Origin: Prevotellaceae bacterium
GTDB taxonomy: Bacteria > Bacteroidota > Bacteroidia > Bacteroidales > Bacteroidaceae
Assembly: GCA_015257125.1 (NCBI GenBank)
Contig: JABZKU010000010.1
Span: 5,632-69,631, forward strand
DNA: 64,000 bases
Direction of reading: 5' to 3'
A program made the translations under genes and the position numbers. Below are positions 7,839 through 17,215 of this stretch, piece by piece (within the stretch, counting starts at the first letter, position 1; each line of letters opens with the position of its first letter). The notes under the pieces were generated by a model. That model saw only the letters and a list, made by a program, of their open reading frames with translations. It searched no databases and was not told the DNA's origin.

Positions 7839-9443
7839 TCAGTCTTCGGTTTTCTTTTCGACCGGCGCCTTCTGCACGGGCGTGGCGGGTTTGTGTTCGC
7901 TCGACGAGGAGGAAAGGTGCGAAGTGCCGGTCGGTGCGGCGGTGGTTTTCGCGCCTTCGTTCGGTGTGGCGGAGTTTTTGGTGTTTTCGCTTCCCGTGGT
8001 GTGGGGAGTGGCCGTCTGCTTCGGTGCGGCGGTGTGCGTTGTGCCTGTGGTGTGGGAAGTTTTGCCGACGCGTCCGGCTGTGGAGGCGTCCGGTGTCGGA
8101 GCGGCGTGACCGGTCTGGCTCAAGAAGCGCAGATAGGCCCCGTAGATGTGCGAGGAGTAGGCCTTAAAGATGTTGTTGGCAAAGAGAATGTCCGTGATTT
8201 TGTTGTCGGCGACGTAGGCCTTCATGTTTTTGGTGAAGTAGCGCGAGTCGATGACGTGAATCTCGGAGAAGGAGTAGAAGAGGTAGCCGGGAAGGGTGTT
8301 GCCGAAGCTGTCTTTGAGGATGATGAGTCGGCGGTTGCCGGGCGTTGAGGTGCGGATGACGGCCAAACGGGTGTCGCCGCCCATGAAGGTGCAGTAGGCG
8401 CCGGCGCTTCCATCGCGGTAATGCTGGAAATAGATGCCACGGCGCGGACGACTTTCGCCGACGACGCGATAGTTCTTGTCGATCGTGTAGTCAATGTAAG
8501 TGGCCGTGTAGGTGACGTCGCGCGGCACGTGGTAGACGAAGTCTTCGGGGGCATTTTTGAGCGCAACGTCCTTGGCATAGGCATACATGCTGCCCACATA
8601 GCCGTGAACGACTTTGCGATCGTAGGCGCTGAGGGGGCGGAAGGGGACGCCGGCAACCTTGGCAAAGGCTTGGGCGGCGTAGAATCCGCCGAGGGGTGCC
8701 CAGTGGTGGTCGGTACGGAGGTAGATGTCCTCAGCGGCGTGTTGGCCGAGGGGAGTATAGATATCAACGGCCTTGACGCCAGGATCGAGGAGGGCGTAGG
8801 TGGCGCGGATGTTGGGGTGTTGTGGACGAGAGATGCGGCGCGCTTTGTCGGGGCAGTAGTATTCGACGGCGGTGGGGATGAGCATGCAATAGATGTTCAC
8901 GCCCGGGAAGGTGGAATGGTAGAGGTTGGCGGCGCGGGCATAGCCGATGCAGCCTTTGCTGCTGCCACCGAAGGCCATGAGAGCGCGGACGTTTTTCCCG
9001 CTGCCGGTGACGATGATGCCGGCGTTGGAGATTTTGGCGTTGTCGTCGGCCGTGAGATGGTTTTGATAGGGCTCGATGTCTGGATTCGAGGTGCCGGCTT
9101 CGGCCTTGGGGAGGGGATCGCCGGGCATTTCGGAGGATTCGGCTTCGGGAGCGGCGGCGTGAAATGTGATGTTTTCCTCGCCGGTGGAGAGGGCGAGCCG
9201 GTGTTTGATTTCCATGCTCAGGGTCATGAAATGATCGCGGAAGGGTTCGCTGTCGCTAAACCAGGCTGAAACGTCGCGCGTGAAGGCGCCGGATTGAAGA
9301 CGATCCCACGAGAACGCAGGAAATTGGGCGAGTTCGCGCTTCTCGAGCGGCGAATAGACGCTGCGCGGGAAGGTATTGAACACGACGGCGAAGGCTGCAA
9401 AGAGCAGGACGACAAAAAGGGTGTAGAATCGACCGAATTTCAT
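7839..9443 (-). CDS. DHHW-family (AlgJ/AlgX-like) acetylation protein with a Thr/Pro-rich tail
   Basis: Encodes 534 residues. One N-terminal hydrophobic segment (6-25) is either an anchor or an uncleaved signal, followed by an SGNH-like periplasmic domain. The diagnostic DHHW motif is at about residues 245-248 (LRTDHHWAPLGGF), followed by a loop with KDSFGNT near 375. In the AlgI/AlgJ model such proteins work with an MBOAT protein to place acetyl groups on an exported glycan. The MBOAT gene ends only 18 bp upstream in the same orientation. The last 90 residues are low-complexity Thr/Ala/Pro/Ser. A damaged partial copy lies at 111-236. The acceptor polymer cannot be told from sequence. Confidence 0.85.
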   Translation of the reverse strand: MKFGRFYTLFVVLLFAAFAVVFNTFPRSVYSPLEKRELAQFPAFSWDRLQSGAFTRDVSAWFSDSEPFRDHFMTLSMEIKHRLALSTGEENITFHAAAPEAESSEMPGDPLPKAEAGTSNPDIEPYQNHLTADDNAKISNAGIIVTGSGKNVRALMAFGGSSKGCIGYARAANLYHSTFPGVNIYCMLIPTAVEYYCPDKARRISRPQHPNIRATYALLDPGVKAVDIYTPLGQHAAEDIYLRTDHHWAPLGGFYAAQAFAKVAGVPFRPLSAYDRKVVHGYVGSMYAYAKDVALKNAPEDFVYHVPRDVTYTATYIDYTIDKNYRVVGESRPRRGIYFQHYRDGSAGAYCTFMGGDTRLAVIRTSTPGNRRLIILKDSFGNTLPGYLFYSFSEIHVIDSRYFTKNMKAYVADNKITDILFANNIFKAYSSHIYGAYLRFLSQTGHAAPTPDASTAGRVGKTSHTTGTTHTAAPKQTATPHTTGSENTKNSATPNEGAKTTAAPTGTSHLSSSSSEHKPATPVQKAPVEKKTED

Positions 9444-9461
9444 GCGGGCGGACGAAGAAAA

Positions 9462-10904
9462 TTAGAAGCGGGTGTAGATAAACGCGTTGTTGGTGGCGCC
9501 TACGAGGAGGGCGACGGAGAGCACGAGCAGCAAGGCGGACACCGAGATGTGAAAGGTGACTTTTATCACTTGCCCCGGGACACGTTGTGCGAGGGGGATG
9601 CGCTCGATGAGCGCAGAGAGGTTGCGTCGAATGGGGGTGCTGAGCAAGAGGGCGGCGATCCAGAGCCAGAAATGGTCGAAGATGGCGCCCGTGGTGACAA
9701 AGTCGTGGAAATGTGCGGCGTGGCCGAAACCTATGGAGAAAAAGGTGGTGAGCCGCGAGAAATCGTCGAAATAGAAAATGCCCCAGCCGATGAGGATGAG
9801 CAAGAGGCTGTAGATGTGGAGCAAGGGAGAGGGGACGCGATGGATGATGCGAAGGAGGGTGTATTTCTCCAAGAGCACGATCACGCCGAAATAGACTCCC
9901 CACAGCACGAAGTTCCAACTCGCGCCGTGCCACAGTCCCGTCAAGAACCACACACACAGGATGTTGAGGGCTTGATGTCGGCGGTTGCCACCCATGGGAA
10001 TGTAGACATAGTCGCGGAAGAAGCTACCGAGCGAGATGTGCCAGCGGCGCCAAAACTCGGTGATGGAGCGACTGATGTAGGGGTGGTTGAAGTTTTCGTT
10101 GAAATGGAAACCCAAACACCGCCCCATGCCGATGGCCATGTCGGAATAGCCGGAGAAGTCGAAATAGATTTGGAAGGCGAAGGCCAAAATGCCGATCCAT
10201 GCGCCGGTGGTGGTGAGGTCGTGGAGCGAACCGCGAAGAAACTGATCGACGATTTCGGAAAACTGGTTGGCGAGGAGCACTTTCTTGGCCAAACCGATGA
10301 AGAAGCGGTAAGCCCCTTCGGCAAAATCGTTGGCGCTGATGCGACGGTTGCCGATTTCTTCGGCCACGGTGCCGTAGCGCACGATGGGGCCGGCCACCAA
10401 CTGCGGGAACATGGAGACGTAGAGCAGCAGACGACCGAAACGATATTGCGCAGGAGCTTCCTTCCGGTACACGTCGATGAGGTAGGACATGGACTGAAAG
10501 GTGTAGAAACTGATGCCGATGGGGAGGGCTATGCCGGGAGCGGCCACGGGAATGCCCCACGCATTGAGGGTGTGCGCGAAGAAGTCGGCATACTTGAACG
10601 TACCGATGGCGGCAAGATTGCCGAGGATGCCGAAAATGAGAAAAAAGCGGGGGATGGGACTGCGGTCGATGATGATGCCCACGAGGTAGTTGAAGACCAC
10701 GCAGCCCAGCATGAGAAATACATAGACGGGTTCTCCCCAAGCATAGAAGATGAGGGAGAAAATGATGAGAACGTGGTTCTTATACGCCTGTTGTGGACTG
10801 TCGAGTAGGAGGGAATCGTGGCGATCGCGACGAGCCGCTAAGAGATAGAGTAGCGCGAAGAGCGGAAGAAAGACAAAGAGGAAGAAGAGGTCGGAGAAAA
10901 CCAT
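9462..10904 (-). CDS. MBOAT-family O-acyltransferase (AlgI/DltB type)
   Basis: Encodes 480 residues, a polytopic membrane protein with about ten hydrophobic segments. The conserved block FLTGLWHGASWNFVLWG, near residue 325, contains the invariant MBOAT histidine. A second conserved stretch is RSITEFWRRWHISLGSFFRDY. The enzyme is expected to move acyl groups from a cytoplasmic donor across the inner membrane to a periplasmic partner, which here is presumably the DHHW protein encoded 18 bp downstream. It could serve a capsule, a secreted polysaccharide or peptidoglycan. The flanking MurF-Alr gene makes a cell-wall link possible but not shown. Confidence 0.92.
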   Translation of the reverse strand: MVFSDLFFLFVFLPLFALLYLLAARRDRHDSLLLDSPQQAYKNHVLIIFSLIFYAWGEPVYVFLMLGCVVFNYLVGIIIDRSPIPRFFLIFGILGNLAAIGTFKYADFFAHTLNAWGIPVAAPGIALPIGISFYTFQSMSYLIDVYRKEAPAQYRFGRLLLYVSMFPQLVAGPIVRYGTVAEEIGNRRISANDFAEGAYRFFIGLAKKVLLANQFSEIVDQFLRGSLHDLTTTGAWIGILAFAFQIYFDFSGYSDMAIGMGRCLGFHFNENFNHPYISRSITEFWRRWHISLGSFFRDYVYIPMGGNRRHQALNILCVWFLTGLWHGASWNFVLWGVYFGVIVLLEKYTLLRIIHRVPSPLLHIYSLLLILIGWGIFYFDDFSRLTTFFSIGFGHAAHFHDFVTTGAIFDHFWLWIAALLLSTPIRRNLSALIERIPLAQRVPGQVIKVTFHISVSALLLVLSVALLVGATNNAFIYTRF

Positions 10905-10999
10905 GCGGCGAAAGGCGGAAGTGTAAGTTGTGAGAGCGCAGACGGAGCGGGGCGAACGTGGGGAAATGCGGCTGCCCGTTCAGGGGCAGTTGTCGCGCT

Positions 11000-11812
11000 T
11001 TACCATTGTAACACGGAAGAGATGCGGTTGGCCAAATAATAGCCGTTGCGACGCGCTCCTTCGATGTTGGTGTGGGTGCCGTCGGTGGTGAAGCAGCGCG
11101 CCGTACGTTCGCGGGCTGAACTTACACAACTTTCTTTATCTTGACGTACGACCGAGAGGCTGAGTTGATCGCCGCACTGGGCGATGGTTTCGGCCACGGC
11201 AAACAGGCGCAGGTCGGGGATGGCGGTCGACTGCATGGGGGTGAGCAAGACGATTTGCGCATGGGGAAAAATGCGCATGAGCAGGGTGCAGTCGTAGCGC
11301 ACCACTTCGGCCAGCGAGCGCACGGTTTCCGGTGTGCGGTGCGAGAAGATGCTATCGGGCTCTTCGAAGGCTTGCGCCACACTGCAGGAGAGCACCTCCG
11401 GACGCTGCTTGGGGAACCACGCATCGTTGGTGCCGGCAGATATAATAATGAGTTGCGGCTCTATTTGTCGGCCTTTGTTGCAATCGTCGATCAGGCGTTC
11501 GATTTGATTGAACACCACATTGTTGTCAGAGAGGCGTTCGGTGTTCTCGCGCAGGTCGTGACGCGTGGCGGCGGTGTGGGTCCAAGTGGCACCGCTGCGG
11601 GCGTAACTCCGACAGGTGGCGGGACGAAAGCGATCGACAAACCACCGCGTCCAACCTTGTTGGCCGGTGCAGTATTCACCCCCGAGCCAGGTGTTGGAAT
11701 CGCCGAGGATCACCACATTGAGCGAGGAGGCGTTCCCGGCCGAAAGGGCAACTGGGAAAAGCAAGCAGAGGAACAACAGCTGTAGGCGCTGTCGAAGGAG
11801 GTAGAAAGTCAT
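11000..11812 (-). CDS. Secreted SGNH/GDSL-type hydrolase
   Basis: Encodes 270 residues with a signal peptide at about 1-25 (LCLLFPVALSAG). Block I is VVILGDSNTW (catalytic Ser in GDSN), block III is ISAGTNDAW, and block V is FTTDGTHTN, giving the Asp-x-x-His pair. Such enzymes add or remove acetyl or other ester groups on glycans. It lies 27 bp after murF-alr and 95 bp before the MBOAT gene, on the same strand, so an acyl esterase or acetyltransferase role in the same pathway is likely. The substrate is unknown. Confidence 0.82.
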   Translation of the reverse strand: MTFYLLRQRLQLLFLCLLFPVALSAGNASSLNVVILGDSNTWLGGEYCTGQQGWTRWFVDRFRPATCRSYARSGATWTHTAATRHDLRENTERLSDNNVVFNQIERLIDDCNKGRQIEPQLIIISAGTNDAWFPKQRPEVLSCSVAQAFEEPDSIFSHRTPETVRSLAEVVRYDCTLLMRIFPHAQIVLLTPMQSTAIPDLRLFAVAETIAQCGDQLSLSVVRQDKESCVSSARERTARCFTTDGTHTNIEGARRNGYYLANRISSVLQW

Positions 11813-11839
11813 TGTTTAGAAGAAGTTTGTGGCGTTTCT

Positions 11840-14350
11840 TTATTGGAAGAAGACGCGTTTCACACGTTGACTCACCGAAGTGAGCACTTCGTAGGGGATG
11901 GTGTCGAGTTGTTGGGCGAGTGTGGCGGCCGGCAACTCGTCGCCGAAGATTTCCACACGGTCCCCTTCGCGGCAAGGGATGTCGGTCACGTCGATCATGC
12001 ACACATCCATACAGATATTGCCCACATAGGGTGCGCGGCGGCCGTTGACCAAGCAATAACCGTGGCGGTTGCCGAGTCGGCGGTTGAGCCCGTCGGCATA
12101 ACCGATGGGAATGGCGGCGATGCGTGAGGGACGATCCACGACCGAACGGCGGCTATAACCCACCGAAGTTCCGGCTGCCACATCGCGAATTTGGAGAATC
12201 GTGGTGCGCAGGGAGGCGACATTCTCAAGCGAGCGGTTGTCGATCGGGTCAATGCCGTAGAGTCCCAAACCGAGGCGGCACATGTCGAGGTGGCGTTCCG
12301 GGAAGCGCTCGATGCCCGACGAGTTGCAAATGTGGCGAAGAATGTGATAAGGGAACGCCGCTTGCAGTTCGTGCGAGGCACGATCGAAGATGGTGAATTG
12401 TCGAGTGGAAAACTCGTCGAAGTCCGGCGAGTCACTGCCCACAAAGTGCGAGAACACCGAGCGCGGACGCAGCGCTTGTTGGCGGCGCAGCACATCGATG
12501 AGTTCGGGCACGTCGACATCGGGGTTGAAACCCAAGCGACACATGCCCGTGTCGAACTTGATGTGTACGGGATATTGCGTGATGCCTTCGCGGCGCGCCG
12601 CACGAATGAGCGCATCGAGCAGGCGGAAGTTGTAGACCTCCGGTTCCAAACGATATTTGAAGAGCGTGTGGAGCGCACTCATCTCGGGGTTCATGATGAG
12701 GATGCCCGCTGTGATGCCGGCTTTGCGGAGTTCCACCCCTTCGTCGGCCACGGCCACCGCGAGGTAGTCCACGCCGAGATCTTGCAGCGTGCGAGCCACT
12801 TCCACACTGCCGCAACCGTAGGCACCGGCCTTGATCATACAGGTGATTTTCGTCTCGGGGCGCATGAACGAGCGGTAGAATCGGAGATTGTCCGCCAGTG
12901 CGCCGAGGTTCACCTCGAGGGTGGTTTCGTGTACCTTGAGCAGGAGTTCGTCGGTGAGTTGCTCAAATGCAAACGCTCGTGCCCCTTTGAGGAGAATCAC
13001 GTCGTGCGACAAGGTGTCGAGCAACCCGCTTTCGAGCAGGGCATCGGTGGTGTCGAAGAAATGCGTTTCCGATTTCACGAGTCCGTCCAACTGCCGCACG
13101 TCGCTGCCCACGCCGATGAGCATGTCCACTTGGCGCGGAGCGAGCAGCGCGGCCACACGATGATAGAGCACATCGGGGGCTATGCCCGATTGTTGGAAAT
13201 CGCTCAGCACCAAAATCGAACGATGGTGGGGCTCTTTGCGGCGCGCCAAGAAGTCGAGGGCGATGTCGAGCGAAGTGAGGTCGGAATTATAGGCGTCGTC
13301 GATGAGCGTCAAGCCGCGCACGCCCTGCTTCACCTCGAGGCGCATCGCCACGGGGTCGAGATGCGGCATGCGCTCGCCGATTTGTGTCGGGGTGAGTTGG
13401 AGTTGCAGCCCCACGATGGCGGTGTGGATGGCATTTTCGATCGAGGCCTCGTCGTCGAAGGGAATTTCAAAGGGCACAATGCGTTGTCCGTCGCGGTCGT
13501 GCAGTCGGATTTTCGTCTTGCCGCTGTGGGTTACTGCCGTCTCGCCGATGGTTTCGGGCTGTCCCGCAGCCGGCACCACCTCGGCATAGAAGGCGGCTTG
13601 CGGCGAACGGCGCGACCAGCCGATGCGCTGACCGGTATAGTTGAGTGCATCGAGACAACGGTCGATGAGAGGATTGTCCACACAATAGATCAGTGCCGGT
13701 GTATGCTTGAAGAGTTTGAGTTTCTCCAAGCATTTCTCGTCCGGGGTGGCGAAGTTCGCTTCGTGCGCCGCGCCGATGTTGGTCAGCACGCCGAGGGTGG
13801 GACGAATGATGTGGCGCAGGGCGCTCATTTCGCCCGGGCGACTGATGCCCGCTTCGAAGAGCGCCACGCGGCTGTGCTCGTTGAGCAGCCACACCGAAAG
13901 GGGGACGCCGATTTGCGAGTTGTAGGAGCGCGGGCTGCGCGTCACGGTTTCCGACGGCGAAAGGAGTTGATAGATCCACTCCTTGACGATCGTTTTACCG
14001 TTCGAACCGGTGATGCCCACCACGGGGATGTCAAACTGCAGCCGATGTTGCTCGGTGAGTGTTTGCAAGGCCTGCAGCGGCGAAGCCACGAGCAGAAAGT
14101 TGGCGGAGGGATAGTGCGCCTGTGCGTCGTCGGGGAGGGTGCCCACCACAAAGTTATGGACGCCGCGACGATAGAGGTCGTCGATGTAGCGATGGCCGTC
14201 GCCCGTGCCGGTGCGGAGGGCAAAAAACAAAGTGGTTTCGGGGAAGACCAGCGAACGACTGTCGGTGAGCAGGCATTCGATGTCTGCGTGGGTGTTGCCG
14301 ATGCGTCGTGCGGAGATCAAATCGCTGATGTGCGAGATGCTATACGACAT
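11840..14350 (-). CDS. murF-alr: Bifunctional MurF ligase / alanine racemase
   Basis: Encodes 836 residues from the ATG at 14350 (MSYSISHISDLISARR); the open frame continues upstream but without family similarity. Residues 1 to about 455 are UDP-MurNAc-tripeptide:D-Ala-D-Ala ligase with the ATP loop GITGSNGKT. Residues about 465-836 are PLP-dependent alanine racemase with the lysine motif IKAGAYGCG and the catalytic tyrosine region VGYSRR. The fusion couples L- to D-Ala conversion with the last cytoplasmic peptidoglycan-peptide step and is typical of Bacteroidota. Key residues look intact. It lies between a GSCFA gene and an SGNH hydrolase gene, all minus strand. Confidence 0.95.
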   Translation of the reverse strand: MSYSISHISDLISARRIGNTHADIECLLTDSRSLVFPETTLFFALRTGTGDGHRYIDDLYRRGVHNFVVGTLPDDAQAHYPSANFLLVASPLQALQTLTEQHRLQFDIPVVGITGSNGKTIVKEWIYQLLSPSETVTRSPRSYNSQIGVPLSVWLLNEHSRVALFEAGISRPGEMSALRHIIRPTLGVLTNIGAAHEANFATPDEKCLEKLKLFKHTPALIYCVDNPLIDRCLDALNYTGQRIGWSRRSPQAAFYAEVVPAAGQPETIGETAVTHSGKTKIRLHDRDGQRIVPFEIPFDDEASIENAIHTAIVGLQLQLTPTQIGERMPHLDPVAMRLEVKQGVRGLTLIDDAYNSDLTSLDIALDFLARRKEPHHRSILVLSDFQQSGIAPDVLYHRVAALLAPRQVDMLIGVGSDVRQLDGLVKSETHFFDTTDALLESGLLDTLSHDVILLKGARAFAFEQLTDELLLKVHETTLEVNLGALADNLRFYRSFMRPETKITCMIKAGAYGCGSVEVARTLQDLGVDYLAVAVADEGVELRKAGITAGILIMNPEMSALHTLFKYRLEPEVYNFRLLDALIRAARREGITQYPVHIKFDTGMCRLGFNPDVDVPELIDVLRRQQALRPRSVFSHFVGSDSPDFDEFSTRQFTIFDRASHELQAAFPYHILRHICNSSGIERFPERHLDMCRLGLGLYGIDPIDNRSLENVASLRTTILQIRDVAAGTSVGYSRRSVVDRPSRIAAIPIGYADGLNRRLGNRHGYCLVNGRRAPYVGNICMDVCMIDVTDIPCREGDRVEIFGDELPAATLAQQLDTIPYEVLTSVSQRVKRVFFQ

Positions 14351-14445
14351 GTGCAGATAGTTTTTGCGGCTACTCGCCGCGCCGACCCTCTTGAGGCGTC
14401 GGCGCGGCGAGTGAATAGACGCAGTAGAGTGCCGCGAAAATACAA

Positions 14446-15399
14446 TTAAAATGGCGAAAAGCCCCATTTCTCCGTGAAAAGTTCGACCTCTTCTCGAAGT
14501 TTTGCCCGAAAAGCTCGATGTTCGTCACTTTCGGGGTGCAAAGGGCGGTGATTTCGGGCGCGCATCAAGCGAGCGCGCTCGGCAGAAAAACGACACAGCG
14601 CGGGCGAGAAACACCAGTCGGCAAAGCGTTCGGCGATGAACTCGACGGCGGTGTCGGAAGGGTGGAGCAGATCGCGCGCATAGAAGCGGTAGTCGCGCAG
14701 TTCGTCGAGCACGATTTCGTAGGCCGGGAAATAAACAGAGCGTTCGTCGGCCGCGCACACGGCATCGACCGCGAGGAGCAACCGCGCTTTCGAAAGTTGC
14801 GAAGCGTGCAAGCCGTATTTCGCGTAGCGGTAGGGACTCACCGTCCACACGATGTGGAGGTCGGGGCGTTGTGTGCGCAGTCGGCCGACCGCCTCGAGGA
14901 GGAGCACCGTGAGGTCGTCGACCGTGTCGGGATGCTCGGTGAAGTCGGCGGCCGGTTGTTTGTGGCAGTTGGCCACGAGGCGGCCGTCGTGCAGCCGATA
15001 GTGCCGATCTGTGCCGAGGGTCAGCACCAACACATCGGCGCGGCGCAGACTTTCGCGTGCCCGCGCCAGGGCCGCCGCAGTGTGTGCTTGACATGTCGCG
15101 GCGTCGCCGGCCGAGACGTGGGTGGAAAACCACCGGTTGTGCCACAGCCCTTCGCGCCCTTCGAAATAGGTGGCGTCGGGCAGGGGCTGCGAGTCGAGCA
15201 GCACACCGAGGTGGTGGGCGATGACGCGCGGCGCATAGAGCGGACCGAAGGGATTGACGAGCGCATGCCCTGCCGGCAACGCATCGGCGATGTGCTGCCC
15301 GATGTGTTGGGCGAAGCACGAGCCGAGAGTCAGCACATGCCGGTCGGGATCGAGCTGAAAGGGCGCGGTGGGGAGCGCCACGGGAGTGGAAAGTTGCAT
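14446..15399 (-). CDS. GSCFA domain protein
   Basis: Encodes 317 residues. The family signature LTLGSCFAQHIGQHIADAL is at residues 24-42, and the central part has VLTLGTD and WTVSPYRY blocks. No signal peptide is visible. GSCFA proteins resemble SGNH-type hydrolases or acyltransferases, but their reaction is not established to my knowledge. It starts 40 bp after the esterase gene and ends 95 bp before murF-alr. Its place in an operon with an MBOAT/DHHW pair and an SGNH hydrolase supports a role in acyl chemistry of an envelope polymer. This is inference. Confidence 0.85.
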   Translation of the reverse strand: MQLSTPVALPTAPFQLDPDRHVLTLGSCFAQHIGQHIADALPAGHALVNPFGPLYAPRVIAHHLGVLLDSQPLPDATYFEGREGLWHNRWFSTHVSAGDAATCQAHTAAALARARESLRRADVLVLTLGTDRHYRLHDGRLVANCHKQPAADFTEHPDTVDDLTVLLLEAVGRLRTQRPDLHIVWTVSPYRYAKYGLHASQLSKARLLLAVDAVCAADERSVYFPAYEIVLDELRDYRFYARDLLHPSDTAVEFIAERFADWCFSPALCRFSAERARLMRARNHRPLHPESDEHRAFRAKLREEVELFTEKWGFSPF

Positions 15400-15439
15400 T
15401 GCGGCAGAGACGTTCGAACGCCGGCAGGGTGTCGCGGCG

Positions 15440-16798
15440 TTATTTCTTGTCCATGTTCGTCAGTCCGCCCCAGCTGCACCATTTCACTTTGACACAAGCG
15501 GGGTAGAGACGGAGCGGATCGTGGAAGAGATCGAGCGCCTGCGCGATGCTTTCCTCGCTCGGCGTCACGCGCCCTTCGAAGCGCACTTTGCCGTTGACAC
15601 GAATGCGCACCGGTTTTTTTAAGTCGACCAGTTTCTCATCGAGGAAGATGCGCACCTCGCCGCTGTCGGCCGGACGCATCGTGCGCTTGAAGCGAAGGGG
15701 AATGCCCCATTCGCAGCCGCGTTCCGTCACGGTGTAGCTCACTTCTTCGACGCGCAGATCGATGGTGTTCATTTCGATGCGCATGGTGTAGAGGCGGCGC
15801 GGTGCGGTGCCGTCATAGTGGTTCACCCCGTCGGGGCCGAGGGGCGAAGGCGTGTCGGTGGCTTTCGGGGCATCGACCGCCAAATTGTAGAAGCCCGAGC
15901 GATAGCGGCCGCCCATGGGGAAGTTTTCCCACGAGAACGAGCGCGGACGCACCACGCGGCGATGACCGGCCAACCAAGGGGTGGTGGGGCGGTAGTCGAA
16001 ACCGTGGCCGGCACCCGGCACGAGCTCAATGCGGTGGCGGAAGGCGCCGGGACGCTTGCGCCGAGCGGCGGCAAACTCTTCGGCCGCCACTTGCGTGAGG
16101 CGGTCGCGGCAGAATTGGGTGTCGAACTGCCCCGTGAGGAGCGAAAAACCGATGTGTTCGCAGTTGTCGACGGGTGCGTTCATCAGCGGCTCTCCACCGG
16201 CCATCGGGCCCGCGGCAGCCCAGTAGTCGGCATAGTAGGAAGCCAGACGCTGCGAGCCATATCCGCCCTCGGAGATGCCGAAGACGTAGAGGCGCAAGGG
16301 GTCGATGTCGGGCGAAGCGAGGGCGTGCTGCAGCAACTTCTCCCATGCCCATTGTTTCGAGGCTTGATACCAGCGATACCATGGGCCGGTGCGGGGAATG
16401 CGGGGAATGAAATAGACCGAGGGGGCATCGGCAAATTGCAAAGCCCATTGTCGGCCGCCGTTCCACTCATCGTCGGGCGAGCCGCTACCGTGGAGGTAAA
16501 GGAAGAGGGGATAGCCGGCTTCGGGGCGCGCGCCTTTCGCGCCGTAGAAGAATTGCATCGTGGCGTCGGGCTCCAATTGTGCGGGAATCTGCACTTCGCC
16601 CGGAGCGGCACCGGCCAGCGGCGACAAAGCCGGGAGGTAGAACGAGCGGTCGGCCGCCACTTGTGCGCGCCACGCCTGCCAAGCACGATCTTGGGCGGCG
16701 GGAACTTCGGCCGGCGTGAGTCGACGTGCCGAGAGAGAAAGGCTTGCTGTGAAGAAAAGAAGGCACAGCAACGAGTGAAGAATGGATTTAATAGACAT
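15440..16798 (-). CDS. Secreted alpha/beta-hydrolase, probable carbohydrate or acyl esterase
   Basis: Encodes 452 residues from ATG 16798, chosen because it begins a signal peptide (MSIKSILHSLLCLLFF, cut near LSARR) and lies just downstream of a perfect promoter. The hydrolase core has the oxyanion stretch LYLHGSGSPDDEW, the nucleophile elbow GISEGGYGS and a late histidine in PGAGHGFDY. A C-terminal beta-rich domain of about 150 residues follows. The fold resembles the acetyl-xylan or feruloyl esterase type of PL/CE enzymes. The substrate is unknown. It is the first gene of a six-gene minus-strand run. Confidence 0.72.
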   Translation of the reverse strand: MSIKSILHSLLCLLFFTASLSLSARRLTPAEVPAAQDRAWQAWRAQVAADRSFYLPALSPLAGAAPGEVQIPAQLEPDATMQFFYGAKGARPEAGYPLFLYLHGSGSPDDEWNGGRQWALQFADAPSVYFIPRIPRTGPWYRWYQASKQWAWEKLLQHALASPDIDPLRLYVFGISEGGYGSQRLASYYADYWAAAGPMAGGEPLMNAPVDNCEHIGFSLLTGQFDTQFCRDRLTQVAAEEFAAARRKRPGAFRHRIELVPGAGHGFDYRPTTPWLAGHRRVVRPRSFSWENFPMGGRYRSGFYNLAVDAPKATDTPSPLGPDGVNHYDGTAPRRLYTMRIEMNTIDLRVEEVSYTVTERGCEWGIPLRFKRTMRPADSGEVRIFLDEKLVDLKKPVRIRVNGKVRFEGRVTPSEESIAQALDLFHDPLRLYPACVKVKWCSWGGLTNMDKK

Positions 16799-16818
16799 GG
16801 TGTGAGTAATGTTACGGG

Positions 16819-16850
16819 CAAATGTAATGAATATTGTTAGGAACGACAAA
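16819..16850 (-). promoter_or_regulatory. Consensus Bacteroidota promoter for the esterase/murF-alr/MBOAT run
   Basis: On the minus strand, TTTG (16847-16850), a 20-nt spacer and TACATTTG (16819-16826) match the Bacteroidota sigma consensus exactly, 20 bp before the ATG at 16798. Confidence 0.8.
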
Positions 16851-16884
16851 TTTTGAGCGCGTAATTTCATCGCGCGGCTCTCGC

Positions 16885-17215
16885 ACGCGCGCGCATTCCG
16901 GAATTTTCGATTTTTGCCTTCACTTCTTCACCTTTGGGGGCTAAGTCATTGTGAAATAGGGAGATGTGGGTGAAGGCTTCACCCCTGTTTAATGTTCACC
17001 TTTTCGTCGGCCGGTTGTGGGCGTGTGGGCGCGTTTTTCGGAATCGAAAATGCGCCGGCGTCGAGCGTGAAATCGCGGTAGGCTGCGGGTGAAGTTTTTT
17101 TGGGGTGAAGCCTTCACACTTAATGTGTTGTGCGATAGGGGCTTGGGTGGGTTTGGTGAAGGGGTGAAGGTAAAAAACGAAAAATCGCTGTGTGCGCATA
17201 ATGCGCGCGCGAGGA
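16885..17215. repeat. Decayed, internally inverted copy of the dispersed repeat
   Basis: The left arm (about 16885-16992) resembles the GCGCGCGC, TTTTTGCCTTCAC, CTTCACC part of repeat B. The right arm (about 17085-17215) resembles the same part in the opposite orientation and ends GTGAAGGTAAAAAACGAAAAA then GCGCGCGCG. The result is a large imperfect palindrome. No gene is visible in 16827-17440. Confidence 0.65.

Noticed and set aside
9294..10808. A 504-codon plus-strand frame opposite the MBOAT gene
   Set aside because: Acidic shadow of a polytopic membrane protein; the MBOAT histidine motif is on the minus strand.
12191..14449. A 752-codon open frame on the plus strand opposite murF-alr
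   Set aside because: Antisense shadow: no family resemblance, while the minus strand has intact ligase and racemase motifs.
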